Of a stretch of 57,500 nt of DNA, positions 26,625 to 38,815 are shown piece after piece (within the stretch, counting starts at the first letter, position 1; each line of letters begins with the position of its first letter). The DNA is taken from contig JACVTC010000079.1 in NCBI GenBank assembly GCA_016946835.1, forward strand, positions 135,001 to 192,500. The letters are read 5' to 3'. The position numbers and the translations under genes were made by a program. The notes beneath the pieces were generated by a model, which saw only the letters and a list, made by a program, of their open reading frames with translations, had not been told where the DNA came from and did no database searches. The stretch is from Neocallimastix lanati (nom. inval.). Its lineage: Eukaryota; Neocallimastigomycota; Neocallimastigomycetes; Neocallimastigales; Neocallimastigaceae.

Positions 26625-29600
26625 ATATTTATAAGAACAGTAGAAGACTTTTTAAAAGTAATTATTACTATAATATCAATAATATAAAAGACCTAGATAA
26701 TAGAAATAATGGAAGGAATTCAATTTATCAATATAAAATAATTTGACTAAAAATTAAAATAAATAATTTCAATTATTTAATATAAGAAACGTAATTTTAA
26801 ATTCAATTTAATGATATTATAAAATGATTGTAAGTTCAAGGGGCGTATGTAGTAAATTTGAACTTTTGTAATTATCATTTATAATATTTGAGTTTAATTA
26901 ATATATAATTGAAATATTTTTTTATAATATATATTTTAATAATTATAACAATTTGTACCATTATATTGATCAATCCAATCATAATTCATTATGTCATATG
27001 ATATTTAATGTACATTAGTATATTAAATTTAGATAATTTAAATTTTATTAATCTTCAGTTAATGAATTTCTAATTGAAATATTATCATCTTTTGTGCCAT
27101 AATACTAAATAATAAATATTTGATATTAATGTCTTTCAACAATTATACAATTATGTATAAGAAATAATAAATTAATAGTAATTATATAAAAATAAAGAGG
27201 TATACTGAAATTTATCTCATAATTTATGCATAAAAGTTTTTCTAATAAAAATTTATGGATTGTTTAAATAATACATTTCAATTTATTAATTAAAAATTAA
27301 ATGACTCTTATTATAATTATAGATATGATAATTTATATATTGGTAATAATTATACTGATAATTCGTATTTTTTATACATTTTATAAATATTAAAAAAAAA
27401 AAAAAGAATATTCAATAAATAAAATTTATGGATTATTAACATTTATCATGATTGAGAAATTAAAAAAAAATTTAAAATAAAAAAAAAATTTTTAATATAA
27501 ATTAAATAATAAATTTTATTTATTATGATAGATATTATTTATTCGTTTATTAATTTATTATTTATATTTATAAATAACTAATTATGTATTTATTTTATTT
27601 TATTTTATTTGACAAACTTGTATTGTTTAAAAAAAAGAATTTAAGCAATAATTGTACAATTATATTAAAAATTAATTTATGATTATTGCTAAGAAGAAGT
27701 AATCCTCAATTTATTATTATCATATAATAAAAGTAATAATATAATATATATATTTTTATTATTCATTAAAATTATGTTTACAAATTAGAATATAATTGAT
27801 ATATAATATAATATTAATGAAATCTTAAATATATATATTTTTTGTTTCATATATATAAATAATATTAATTAAAGTTTTATATTTAAAAGGTTTTCAAATA
27901 TTATAATTTATTTATTTAATTACGACTAATGTATGGTTTAACAGTTTAATTATACTATTATTTACTTTATAAAGTTTAGATGCTATTTTAAATATCAAAA
28001 AAATAAATTATTAAATATTAAAAAAGTTAACTACTAATTATCAAGTATTATAAAACCAATTTAATAATTTGTATTATAAAAATATTATAACTTTATATTA
28101 TTTTGCCTAGTTATTTTTAGGTCTCAATTATTATTTTAGAGAAGATAGAGAAATTTTTTAAAACTTTTTGTCCAGAATTTGATATTAATAATAATCATAG
28201 AGAATCATATAACAATTTACTATATATGGTATTATATAAAATTAAACTACAATTTAAATAAATTAAAAAAAGTTCTATTCTTCATTTTTCCATTGTAGCT
28301 TAACTAATTTTAAAAAAAAAAAGCTTAACTAATTTAAATAATATAATAATAATAATAATAAAAGAATTATGAAATAGATGAATGAATAGTAAAAAAAAAA
28401 TATTTATAATGTAATTTAATATATATATTTGAATAATTATGAATGTATAAATTGAACAAAAAAAAAATTTTTAGTAAACATTTTAAATATATCCTAATAT
28501 ATTATAAATATATTTAAATATTGAGTTTTATGAAATTATGTGGGTATTATGTGGGTATATTGCAAAAGCAAAATTATTTAAATTAAATTTCCATAATATA
28601 CTTTAATCTATTAAAATTAAAAAAAAAATTATATTGATTACCACTTTAATTTATACTAAAAAAGAATTAGCCTATTTAATCTATTCTATTTATATTATAA
28701 TATAATATAAATTTAATATATAATAATTAATTTAACTGTTTTCTTTTCTTTTTTTATTTATTTATTTATTTATTTATTTATTTTTTATAAATATGGTTAA
28801 TAAGATATAATAAAATATAAGATTATTTATGAAGAAGATTGTTTCAATATATTAAATAAATTGGAGTTAAATATCTCATATAATAAATGAATATTGATTT
28901 TAATTATGTTAAAATATTAATCATAAACTAAAAGTAATGTGATTTAGCATTTTAAGGTAAAAACTCTAAACTATAGAATTAAATAGTCGTATAGAACTTT
29001 TTGTTATTAAATATTATTGTTAAATCAATGTTTTGACTTAGTTAATGATTATTATTATATATTAATATATTAAATATCTTTATTATTATTTACTTATTTG
29101 TTTGCTCATTTATTATTATATCTTCATTATTATTTACTTATTTGTTTGCTTATTTATTATTATATCTTCATTATTATTTACTTATTTGTTCGCTCATTTA
29201 TTATTATAAATATCAAATAATAAATATCTAAATTATTAATAGATAATTACTTCCATGTGAATATACACAAAAATACAAGAAAAAAAATAAAAAAAAATAA
29301 ATATAAAATTATTGTAATAATAATAAATTTTATAATAGTAATAATAATAATAATTAATAATAAAATTTTTGTTAATTATATATAATATATTATATAATAT
29401 TATTCACATTTTATTAAACCAAAATTAGTATTATTTTAAATTGTATGATTTTTTTTTTAATATATTTGATCCTTATATTAATTATAATTGGACTAATTAG
29501 TATTAAGCTATTTTAATCAAAAATCATAAAAAATTTAATATACAATATTAATTATGTATGATATATATTTTATTCAATAATTTTCATCATATATTTTAGA

Positions 29601-29658
29601 TAATTAATTTTATTTTAATATATATACATGTAAATTTATATATAAATATATGATTTAA

Positions 29659-29711
<53 letters not shown>

Positions 29712-29977
29712 TTTAAAGACTTTAAAAAAAAATAATAAAAGTAAAAACTGATAAAGTGAAGTCTCTAATAGTATAAAATATTACTAACCTTTTTTTTTTT
29801 TTTTTATAAAAAAAATTTAAATATATCAAATAGTAGTAATAAAATAATTAAAAAGTATATAAAAGAAAAATATATTAAAATTAAAACTTTTAATTCTGGT
29901 TAATTGGATTAATTTTTTAATACCCACATTTATATCATAAAAATAATAAAGGTAATAATAATATATTATATGTATTC

Positions 29978-30009
<32 letters not shown>

Positions 30010-30723
30010 AAATGGTAAAGAAAAAGAAGGGAAATTAGTTGCCAAATATTAATATTCCATATTTATTTTTAAAAATTGTACATAAATAAATAAATATTTA
30101 CCAATAAGAAACACAGTTATATTTTTTGTATTAAAATATATATATATTTTTATTTTCATATTTATTTATTTTATTTTATTTTATTTTTATTTATTTTTTA
30201 AAAAAAAGATATATATATATTATAAATAATGTAGTTATATTGTATTATATATATATATATTTTCATAAAGAAATTATATAAAAAAAGAAAAAAAAAAATA
30301 AAACATATGTCGATTTATTTATTAACTTTTATAAAATAATATTATTTAATAATCATTTATTATTAAATAATACTTTAATAATTATTTATTTTTATATAAT
30401 ATAATATACTTTTAAATTTTATATCGACATACAATATTAACTTCATTTTACAGAATATAAAACAAATTTGTAAATATAAAAGTAATAAAAATTAAATCCA
30501 AGTATTGTTAATATTAAAAACCGACCAAAAATATTTTAAAAAGTAACATAAATAAAAAAGACAATAAAAATAATCACTAGTAATAAAGAAAAATAAAATT
30601 AAAAAAGAAAAATAAATAAAAAATAAATAAACAAACGAATAAAAAACAATTAAAATAGTAATATATTAAATTTTTAAAAAATATCAAATCACAATATTTT
30701 AAAATTAATAGTAAAATAATAAA
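26625..30723. other. 4-kb A/T-rich gene-poor stretch
   Basis: No supported gene. One patch at 28125-28250 has a short frame ('ILEKIEKFFKTFCPEFDINN') that could be a coding scrap. The similar words at 26316-26344 and 26858-26886 (CTTTTG(C/T)AATTATCATTTAT) resemble the R-region word CTTTGTAATTACCAT of the Copia LTR at 53.8 kb and might be solo-LTR debris. A T run of about 48 lies at 29661-29708. Confidence 0.4.
29076..29207 (+). repeat. Three tandem 44-bp units
   Basis: Units start at 29076, 29120 and 29164 with ATCTT(T/C)ATTATTATTTACTT and continue ATTTGTT(T/C)GCT(C/T)ATTTATTATTAT. They differ at only a few positions. Confidence 0.85.
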
Positions 30724-31749
30724 ATGGAATATAAAGTTTCAAGCGGAAGATATGGTAATCTTACAGAAGAACAAGAACAAATCTTAAAGGATTTAATTTT
30801 AAAAGTCAAAAAGGAAGGTTTATTTTGTGAAGAAAGACATGATATTCATTACTTTTTAAGATTTTTAAGAGCAAGAAATTTCGATTTAGAAAAGACATAC
30901 TTAATGTTTTCAAATTGTGAAAAATGGAGAAAGGTTAATAAAATTGATGAACTTTATGAGACTTTTACTTTCCCAGAATTAGGCGAAGTCGAAAAAATAT
31001 ACCCAAAGTATTATCATAATGTTGATTTACAAGGACGTCCAATTTATGTTGAACAATTTAGTAATTTCAATATTAAAAAATTATTTGAACATACTAGTGA
31101 GGATAGACTTCTTAATTATTTTATCATAGATTATGAAATTGGATTACGTCGTCGCTTCCCAAGTTGTTCTAATGCTGCTGGTCATCATGTTGAAACTGGT
31201 TTAACTATTATGGACTTAAAGGATGTAAGCCTTTTACAATTTTCAAAATGCTTCAATTTCCTTAAGAAAACTTCTAAAATTGCTTCGGATTACTACCCAG
31301 AATGTATGGGCAATTTATTTGTTATTAATGCTCCAAAAGCTTTTGCTATGTGCTGGAAATTAATTAAAGGCATTCTTGATCCAGTAACTGCTGAAAAGAT
31401 TCAAATTTTAGATAAGAAATATGAAAAGGTTTTATTGAAGTATGCTTCTCCAGAAGCTCTTCCCAAGATTTATGGTGGTAAATGCAATTGTGCTAAAGGT
31501 TGTTCCCATAGTAATGTAGGACCATGGAATGACCCTGAATTTGATAAAAAAGAAACATATGAAATTACTATAGATGAATTCTTAAAGAAATTTGAAACTA
31601 CCGAAACTACAAGTGATATTGATAGTGAATTCACATTATCTGAATTTAATAAGCTTGAAATGAATAAGAATCCAATAAGTTCTGATAATACTATAGCTAA
31701 TCCATTACCATCACCACCACAATCACCATCTTCACCAATAACTAATTGA
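30724..31749 (+). CDS. Sec14-like phosphatidylinositol/phosphatidylcholine transfer protein (CRAL-TRIO)
   Basis: A single-exon frame of 341 residues; the ATG lies in an A-rich context (ATAATAAAATGG). The N-terminal CRAL-TRIO helical part has 'YFLRFLRARNFDLEKTYLMF' at about residues 43-62. The lipid-binding domain (about 95-255) shows 'YYPECMGNLFVINAPKAFAM', 'LIKGILDPVTAEKIQIL' and 'LPKIYGGKCNC', each at the place where yeast Sec14 has 'YYPERMGKFYIINAPFGFS', 'PFLDPVTVSKIFIL' and 'LPVKFGGKS'. Sec14 proteins exchange phosphatidylinositol and phosphatidylcholine and stimulate PI4P synthesis at the Golgi. The C-terminal 70 residues are acidic, Ser/Thr/Pro-rich and probably disordered, longer than in Sec14 itself. 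Several Sec14 homologues usually occur per fungus, so orthology to yeast SEC14 itself is not asserted. Confidence 0.93.
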   Translation: MEYKVSSGRYGNLTEEQEQILKDLILKVKKEGLFCEERHDIHYFLRFLRARNFDLEKTYLMFSNCEKWRKVNKIDELYETFTFPELGEVEKIYPKYYHNVDLQGRPIYVEQFSNFNIKKLFEHTSEDRLLNYFIIDYEIGLRRRFPSCSNAAGHHVETGLTIMDLKDVSLLQFSKCFNFLKKTSKIASDYYPECMGNLFVINAPKAFAMCWKLIKGILDPVTAEKIQILDKKYEKVLLKYASPEALPKIYGGKCNCAKGCSHSNVGPWNDPEFDKKETYEITIDEFLKKFETTETTSDIDSEFTLSEFNKLEMNKNPISSDNTIANPLPSPPQSPSSPITN

Positions 31750-32400
31750 GATATTAGTCAAAGTAATTAAAAAATACATTTAATAAAATAATTATAAAAA
31801 ATATATATATATATATATATATATATACTAGTGTGTAATTTTACTTCATTTTTTTTTTTATATAATATAATAGTTATAACAATAATAAAAAGGGAGAAAA
31901 AGAATTAATAATATATTTATTTATTTTAAATATATTTTTTAAATCACAGAATACCTATAATATAACTCAGTTTATATTTTAAGTTTTTAATTTTTTATAT
32001 AAATATTTTAAAGTACATAATTCCTTTTTTTTTTTTTTTAAACTCTTAATATAAAAATTTTAATAATTTTAATTATTAATCTCATGTAACAATAATATTA
32101 ATGACCTTTTATTTCTTTGACAAAGGAAATAATTAAATCCAATTTAATTATATATAAAATAATTGAATATATGATTAATTCTTATAACAATATTTATTTT
32201 TTCATAATTATTTTTTTAAATACTTCAAGACCTATTGTAATCTTATTAACAAAGAAATATATTCATATATATAATCATTAATATATAATAATTAAATTCA
32301 AAGGCAAGAGAGAATTAGTTAATTATTTATCTGACATATATTTTTTTTTTCCTTTTTTTTTTACCTACTTATTAGTAATTACCTTTTTTTTTTTTTTTGA

Positions 32401-32439
<39 letters not shown>

Positions 32440-32892
32440 AAAAAAAATAAAATAAAATAAAATAAAATAAAATAAAAATAAAAAATAAAAAATAAAAAAT
32501 AAAAAATAAAAAATTAATTAATAAATAAATAAATAAATGAATAAATGAATAAATAAATAAATAAATAAATAAAAAATGAAAAAATAAAAAATAAAAATAA
32601 AAAGTATGAAAAATATATTTTTATACGTAAAGTAAAAATTAAAATCTACTAAATGTTAAGCACCTACATGTATTTTTTATAATAAAATTTATTAATTTAT
32701 GAAAGTGTATTCTCTTTCCTGGTATTCTCTTTCCTGTCTAGAAAAAAAAATATTAAACGTTAAATTTAGAAGTGTATATTTTTTTCTTTTTATTTATTAA
32801 TTTATTAATTTATTTTATTTTTATCATTCTCACTTATTATATAATAGAATATTTTTTTATTAGTTTAAATTTTTTATAAATACATATAAATT

Positions 32893-32952
<60 letters not shown>

Positions 32953-33049
32953 TTTTTTTATATTTAATATTTTAATATTATCATTATAATTTTATTTTTA
33001 TTATTCATTTATTTATTTTTTTTTTTTTATTTTATAAATTAATTAGTTA
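31750..33049. other. Intergenic, simple repeats
   Basis: Poly-A (32405-32437), (AATAA)n/(AAATAAAT)n to 32600, T runs and (TTTA)n at 32890-32955. A duplicated word (TATTCTCTTTCCTG, twice at 32708-32737) is present. No gene seen. Confidence 0.5.
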
Positions 33050-33860
33050 TTATTATTATGTTGATGAATCACTTCTTCTCCTCCAAGTCATTTTCTCCAT
33101 TTTCTAGCAACAGGAATGATTAAATAAGTTATATAATCAACTGTACCTATCCATCAAAATTTATTCTTGAAATTACCTGTATCATAGGTTGGAATGGTTG
33201 GGTGAACATACTTTTGTCATTTTGGACCAATGTAGAATATACCTATGAGAAAGAAGGTGAAAAAAAAAAGTAGTTGCTAAATTAGTTGTTCTATAAGGTA
33301 TAGATGTATTAGGAGAGTACAAATAGTTTCATAATTAGCTATAAGCACAGTATCATTAATAGCTTCATGTATTCTAGATATAAGAGCAGAATCAGATATT
33401 GAATTGGTTAAAGGAATTTCATGAACCACAAAATTATCAATTTTTGAAATATATTTAGAAGTTTGTTTTACACCTTCATGATTAATACTTAAATTAAATT
33501 AGAACTGTTAAAAAAAAAAAAAAAGAAATAAGATTTTAATTTTAATTCATATTTTTCTTCATGATGAACATATGCTTCCTCTAATTGACTGAGGGGATCT
33601 CAAGATATAATTGACCTCCGAAGTAACATTATGAACAAATATTAATTTTTTTTTTGGGATCAACATTAACAAGGTTTCCAGCGCATTCTAGAGCAGTTTC
33701 TGATACATTTCTTAAATTTAAACTAAAAAAAAAAACTATCTGGATTTGCTTCTACCACAAGCTCTAAAGGGAGCATGGGTTTGTTCAACAAAACGTGGTA
33801 TGGAACCGAAGATCTATGATTTAAAGGAAGTAGAAGTGGATGAAAGAAAAAAAAAAAAAA
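33050..33860 (-). pseudogene. Decayed, unidentified coding sequence
   Basis: On the minus strand, from about 33860 downward, pieces of one protein can be followed through frame breaks: 'PYHVLLNKPMLPLELVVEAN', 'NLRNVSETALECAGNLVNVD', 'SQLEEAYVHHEEKYELKLKS', 'ISKIDNFVVHEIPLTNSISD', 'SALISRIHEAINDTVLIANY', 'FKNKF*WIGTVDYITYLIIP' and 'VARKWRK*LGGEEVIHQ'. A likely membrane segment lies in the middle. Several stops are TGA where Trp would fit (IGPK*QKY, NKF*WIG, WRK*LGG), and one is TAG. G+C is higher than the flanks. I do not recognise the family. It lies head to head with the decayed bacterial recombinase and may share its origin. Confidence 0.5.
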
Positions 33861-34091
33861 AAAAAAAGAGGTCTCATGGTTTTACCAAATTGTGGTGATG
33901 GATAGTTTGATAATTTGAAAGGTAAACAAACAGAAACTGTAGGTTCTGAACTTTGTCCGACTGGATGTGGTACTGGTGATGATTCTTTCTGTGAGTCTTC
34001 TTTTTACCTTTTTTTTTTTTTTTTTCCTTTAGTTAAAAACTTGATTTTCAATATCATCAACTTCTTCTTTTTTATAGCAGTTGTTTTTTTT
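33861..34091 (+). other. Coding-like scrap between two pseudogenes
   Basis: A plus-strand frame reads 'RGLMVLPNCGDG' (stop) 'FDNLKGKQTETVGSELCPTG' 'CGTGDDSFCESS' and then degenerates into poly-T. It is Cys/Gly-rich and unlike the N-terminal catalytic domain expected for the recombinase that follows; not identified. Confidence 0.3.
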
Positions 34092-35245
34092 CCATTTTTG
34101 GATATGAAATTAAAAAAAAGAAATTTGATCATAAATGAAAAAAAAAAGAAAAAGCTGATAATAAAGTTCATTTATGAAAAGTTTTGCAGAAACGGAATCA
34201 TGTTTTATGGTTACCGATTTGCTTAACAACAGCGGTTACAGAACCAAAATAAGGCATATCAGTAACAGAAAAACTACTGGGCCGAGGTAAATTTTAGACA
34301 AATGCTGTTTCTACATATTTTGAAAAACCCATGCTATAAAGATTGCATAATACACAAAGGTCAAGTTTGTCAAGGACAGTACAAAGCGATTATTTCTGAA
34401 TATGAATGAGAGCAAGTACAGGAAATATTTAAAAGACACGGAAGAGGAGAGCCAAAACGCAACAACATGGTTTCATCTTCTTTTTTTGAAGGGAATTATC
34501 AGGTGCAAAAGTTGTGATACGCCCGTGAATCTGAGTTTACTGTGTGAAAAAAAGAAATGAAATATTGCTATTATGTCTAACAGAAGTATCAGAAATTCAA
34601 ATAGTACAATTTTGCATTCAAAACAGTTCCTTCAGGACCGGTTGAAGAAAAATTGTGATTAAAATTATCAGAATATTAAAATCCCTTGAAATTTTGGTGT
34701 ATATCCATAAATTAACTGATGAAATCAGCCATGATGATGTCTTGGAATCGCTGAAAAATCTCAACGAATTTTGGGGATATTTGTATCAAGTAAAATTACT
34801 TGTAAACTCAGTGCAGATATAAAATAGAGGACTGAAAAGAAAATGAATCTTAATCTTGATGGCCTAAATCGTCTATTAATTGAACTTTCATAAAGTTAGA
34901 AATGAAATTATGGCAGCAAAAACTAATCATTCCAATCAAAATTTGAAAGAAAAAGACCGGTCGCACCCAAAAGATTATTACATTGTACCGCCTTTACCGA
35001 AGTTGATCTCGAAATCATACAACATGGAAAAGCGACTTAAATCAAATCCTGAGCTTACATTTTACGAGGTCTACAAAGCTAAACAATATCACTCCTCGAT
35101 ATTTGAGCGGTATTTTTTAGCTAACCAACCTCTCACCTAAGCTAAAACGTATGATTATGAACGGTTATCAGCCAAAACATGTATCAATTCAAAACATCAT
35201 TATAAGGAATAGGCCGATGTTTTGAGAAAAAAAAAGGTGAGATGG
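34092..35245 (+). pseudogene. Decayed bacterial-type large serine recombinase (C-terminal two thirds)
   Basis: Successive blocks, in changing frames, follow the order of alphaproteobacterial-type large serine recombinases. These are 'NLIINEKKKKKLIIKFIYEK' (cf. 'LVINEEEAKTVRLIFERY'), 'VTDLLNNSGYRTKIRHISNR', 'NPCYKDCIIHKGQVCQGQYK' followed by 'AIISEYE*EQVQEIFKRH', then the zinc-ribbon start 'GIIRCKSCDTPVNLS' with '..YCYYV', 'FKTVPSGPVEEKL', 'GLNRLLIELS', and the C-terminal helix region 'LPKLISKSYNMEKRLKSNPE'. The end is 'LSPKLKRMIMNGYQPKHVSI' and 'RNRPMF*E'. Such enzymes integrate or excise mobile elements. The N-terminal resolvase domain with the catalytic Ser is not found upstream. Many frameshifts, poly-A insertions and TGA stops at Trp positions show it is dead. 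Confidence 0.8.
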
Positions 35246-35421
35246 TTGATCAGGTAAATCAAAAAGTAAAAATACAATAAAACCCATCAATTGGCCAAAC
35301 AAGGCAACATTTGAGTACAAAAATCAAAAAAAAAAAAAAAGTTCGATATACATCATGGTTAAACTTTTTTTGTACAAAGGCTAAACAGTAGGTAGTATAT
35401 ATTTCTTTGAATTCTTTTGAA

Positions 35422-35655
35422 TTAATTAGTTTGTAAAATCTGAGGAGAAAAAAAATCTTTAAGAGCTTTATTGAAATCATACAATTCTGAAGCGGCATTA
35501 ACAAAATCTCTACTACTTGCATAATCCGAACATGTTACTATAGGAATGGGCATACTTTTTTCGAAGTCATCATATAACTCATTTGGATTTGTCGATATAC
35601 TCTCACCTTTACAAGCCAATAATAAAGCAAATAGATAAAAGGAAACAAATTTTAT
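35422..35655 (-). pseudogene. Decayed secreted-protein gene whose start codon reads ATA
   Basis: On the minus strand from 35655 the frame reads ATA AAA TTT ..., i.e. (I)'KFVSFYLFALLLACKGE', a convincing signal peptide. It continues 'SISTNPNELYDDFEKSMPIP' and 'IVTCSDYASSRDFVNAASEL' to a TAA at 35422. An ATG to ATA change at the first codon would explain the missing start. A further disrupted frame continues to about 35259. The product is not recognised. Confidence 0.4.
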
Positions 35656-36487
35656 ATATTAAAGAAAATATTAATAAATTAACAATATATATATATATAT
35701 ATATACTTTTTTTTTTTTTTTTTTTTTTTTTATTACAATCTTTAAATGAAAATGAACAAACTAGTAATTCTAGTAATTTATTATTAATTTTTTTTTTTTT
35801 TTTTATATTTATATATTACTGTTGTTTTAATAGTATATAATAAATTTTAATTCTCAATATTAAATGTTTTTGTCCTTTTTTTTTTTTATATAATATAAAT
35901 ATTATAAGAATATGATTGTAAATATTATTTATAATATACCTATTTTATGTCAAAAAAAAAAAAAAAAAAAAAAATAGATTTTTCAAAAACCAGAATATAT
36001 ATATAAATTAAAGTATATAAATTTATTAATGTATCATATAAATCCATGGTTAATTTGATAGGTATAATACATACATGGAATCATGGATTATTAATAAAAA
36101 TAATAAAATTAATTTTGAAATATTAGTAAATGAATAATAAACTGATAATCTATTAATTTAATTTAAATAAAAAATATATATAAAATATATATTTCTGTAT
36201 AGTATACTGGAATATTAAGTTTTTTATATTTAACTTTTTTATAATAATTTAAATAATTTTTTTTTTATTTAATTTATTTTTTATTTTTATTTTATTTTAT
36301 CTTTTTTTTTATTTATACATTTTATGCATTATCTCTTAAATATTTCATAAATGGTTATATATATATATATATTATATATTAATTTAATTATGTATATTAT
36401 ATACATTATATATATATATTTAAATGAATTTTTAAAACATTAAAAATAGACATTAATAAGTAATAGTAGTAAAAAAGAAAAAAAAAA

Positions 36488-36527
<40 letters not shown>

Positions 36528-36540
36528 TTTAAATAAAACT
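35656..36540. other. Intergenic
   Basis: (AT)n at 35687-35705, T and A homopolymers and no coding signal. It forms the 3' flank of the minus-strand membrane protein gene that begins at 38120. Confidence 0.5.
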
Positions 36541-37088
36541 TTAATTCCAAAGTGATGTGATACCGTTAGCAGGTACTTTTGCTGTAATCACAGTATTATC
36601 ATTATGATTATTAGATTTATTATTTGATGAATTAATAATAGGTGCTTGAGCTGGTGTTTTAGATGTAACTTTTGGTTTTGCCTTTACAGTACTGGTTTGT
36701 TTTGGTGGGGGAACATATTTATAACCTATATTTTGTTTTCTCTGTTCTATTCTATATTGTCTTAATCTTTCTTCTTGAAGTTCTCTTTCACGTTGTTTTT
36801 CTAATTTTTTCTTTTCAGCTTTCTTTCTGTTTTCTTTTTGTTTTTTAGTTAATGGTTCTTCTTTTGGTTTTCGTATAGTATTTTTCACAACAACAGGTGT
36901 TGGGTTTGATGCCGATTTAATAACTAATATATCTATTTATTTTATATTATATTATATTAATTTTTAATTATATATATATATATATATATTTATATATAAT
37001 AAAATATATAAATAAATAGATAGATAAATTAGTATAAAATAAATTTAATAAATAATTTTAAAATCTTAATGGTTTAAAGATACATATC

Positions 37089-37137
<49 letters not shown>

Positions 37138-37317
37138 TATAATAATAATATTGATAATTGCTTATTCAAAATCTATTTAAAAGAAATTTTAATATAATTT
37201 AAATTAGAATTTACATATATATATATATATAAATATAAATAAATTTCGAATTTTATAAACATGCAACATGTAAAATGCTTAATTTTTTTGAATAATTTAT
37301 TATAAATAAAAAGAAAC

Positions 37318-37356
<39 letters not shown>

Positions 37357-38120
37357 GTACAAAGGAAATAAATATATAAATTAATTATAAATTAAAAATT
37401 ATATAGTATTAATAAAGAAATTAACAAAAAAAAAAAAAAAAAATACTAACTAGCTTTCTTTGGAACAACGTTTTTCCATCCATCAACTTCTGGTGGTAAT
37501 TCAATATTTTCTATTTCTTCTTTCTTTTCAACAACTCTGACTACTTTAACCTCTCTATCCGAAACTTCTTCATCATCTGAACTTATATATTTTTGATTTT
37601 CTTGAACAATATGCTTCTTATATTTTTTTCTATTAGTAATTGGTAATGAAACATTTTGAATGACAACTGGTTTATCTGAAGACTTACTTACAAGTTCTTC
37701 ACTATCTTCTTCATTACTATTGGAATTATTATCTTCAGAATTATTATCTTCATAGTGAGTAATATTAAATTCATTCTTACTATTTATTTGCTTTTCTTTT
37801 TGTTTTCGAGATTTTTCTAAAGCTGCCGCTTTCTTATCTTCATTTATTTTTTCTAAACTTGGCCATTCATTCTCATCAAGTTCATTAGTTTTTCCTTTTG
37901 GTGGTGTATTCTTTTTTTGAACTTTTTGATTTAATTTTGCTTGAACCTGTGCTTGAGTTTTAGCTTTAGATTTCTTATTCTTCTTTTTTTTAGATTTTGA
38001 ACTTGAAGTATTCACTTCTCTTTTTGTTGAAGTTTCTTTTTTTTTTGGTGGTTCTGGTAATTTCTTTAATATAAGGTAAAAGATTAAACACATTAATAAT
38101 ATACCATAAAACCAATGCAT
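36541..38120 (-). CDS. Membrane-anchored Lys/Glu-rich coiled-coil protein, function unknown
   Basis: Two exons, 38120-37451 and 36923-36541, join with phase 1 (A|GTTAGT ... TTAG|TT) to give 350 residues. Residues 3-20 'WFYGILLMCLIFYLILKK' form an N-terminal membrane anchor. Next come a Lys/Ser-rich segment, 'DENEWPSLEKINEDKKAAAL', an Asn/Glu/Asp acidic stretch, 'PPEVDGWKNVVPKK', a charged helix 'LTKKQKENRKKAEKKKLEKQ' and the tail 'KVPANGITSLWN'. The layout (short lumenal end, helix, long basic and acidic cytosolic part, C-terminal coiled coil) recalls ER-membrane ribosome-receptor-like or LYRIC-like proteins, but no diagnostic domain is visible. The intron holds an about 50-bp (ATA/ATT)n tract and poly-T. 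Confidence 0.75.
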
Positions 38121-38777
38121 TTTCTTTATTTTTTCTCTTTTTCTCTTTTTTTAAAATATAATATAATAGTAATTATAATAATTTTACTTTATTTATTAAT
38201 TTACTTTATTTATTATATATATTATTATTATTTTATCTATTTATTTATTTTATAATAAAAATATTAATAATTTAAAACAAAAAAAATTTATGTAAAAAAT
38301 AATATATATATATATAATTTTACTAATATTTTTAACCAAAAAAATATTAATTAATATATTAATTTTACTAAACATTAAAAAAAATTTTTAAATTAATTTT
38401 ATATTTATATAATAATATATATTTAATTAGTATTTAATTAAATTTTTTATCCTTTTTTTTTATAAATTTTTTCTTAAAATTTCTGTATTATTTTTATTTT
38501 TTTTTTCTTCATTCTAATAATTTCAAAAAAATATTATAGAAAAAATAAATAAAATAATATTAAATAACAACAATAATAATAGAATAATCATCACTTTAAA
38601 AAAAATAAATTTTATAAAGTCATGTTTAATTTATTTATTTATATTTTATTTATATTTTATTTATTCATACTAATTATTTAAAAATTATACATATATATAT
38701 ATATTTATGATATTTATCATTTAGATAATAATATTATAAATTAATATTATAAAATAATATAAATTTATAATATATAG

Positions 38778-38815
<38 letters not shown>

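Noticed and set aside
28125-28250. Possible RGS-like scrap ('ILEKIEKFFKTFCPEFDINN')
   Set aside because: Too short and too weak to assign; noted only within the spacer description.
33050-35245. TGA read as Trp (alternative genetic code)
   Set aside because: TGA at Trp positions occurs only in decayed sequence that also has TAA/TAG stops and frameshifts; intact genes use TGG. G-to-A decay explains it.
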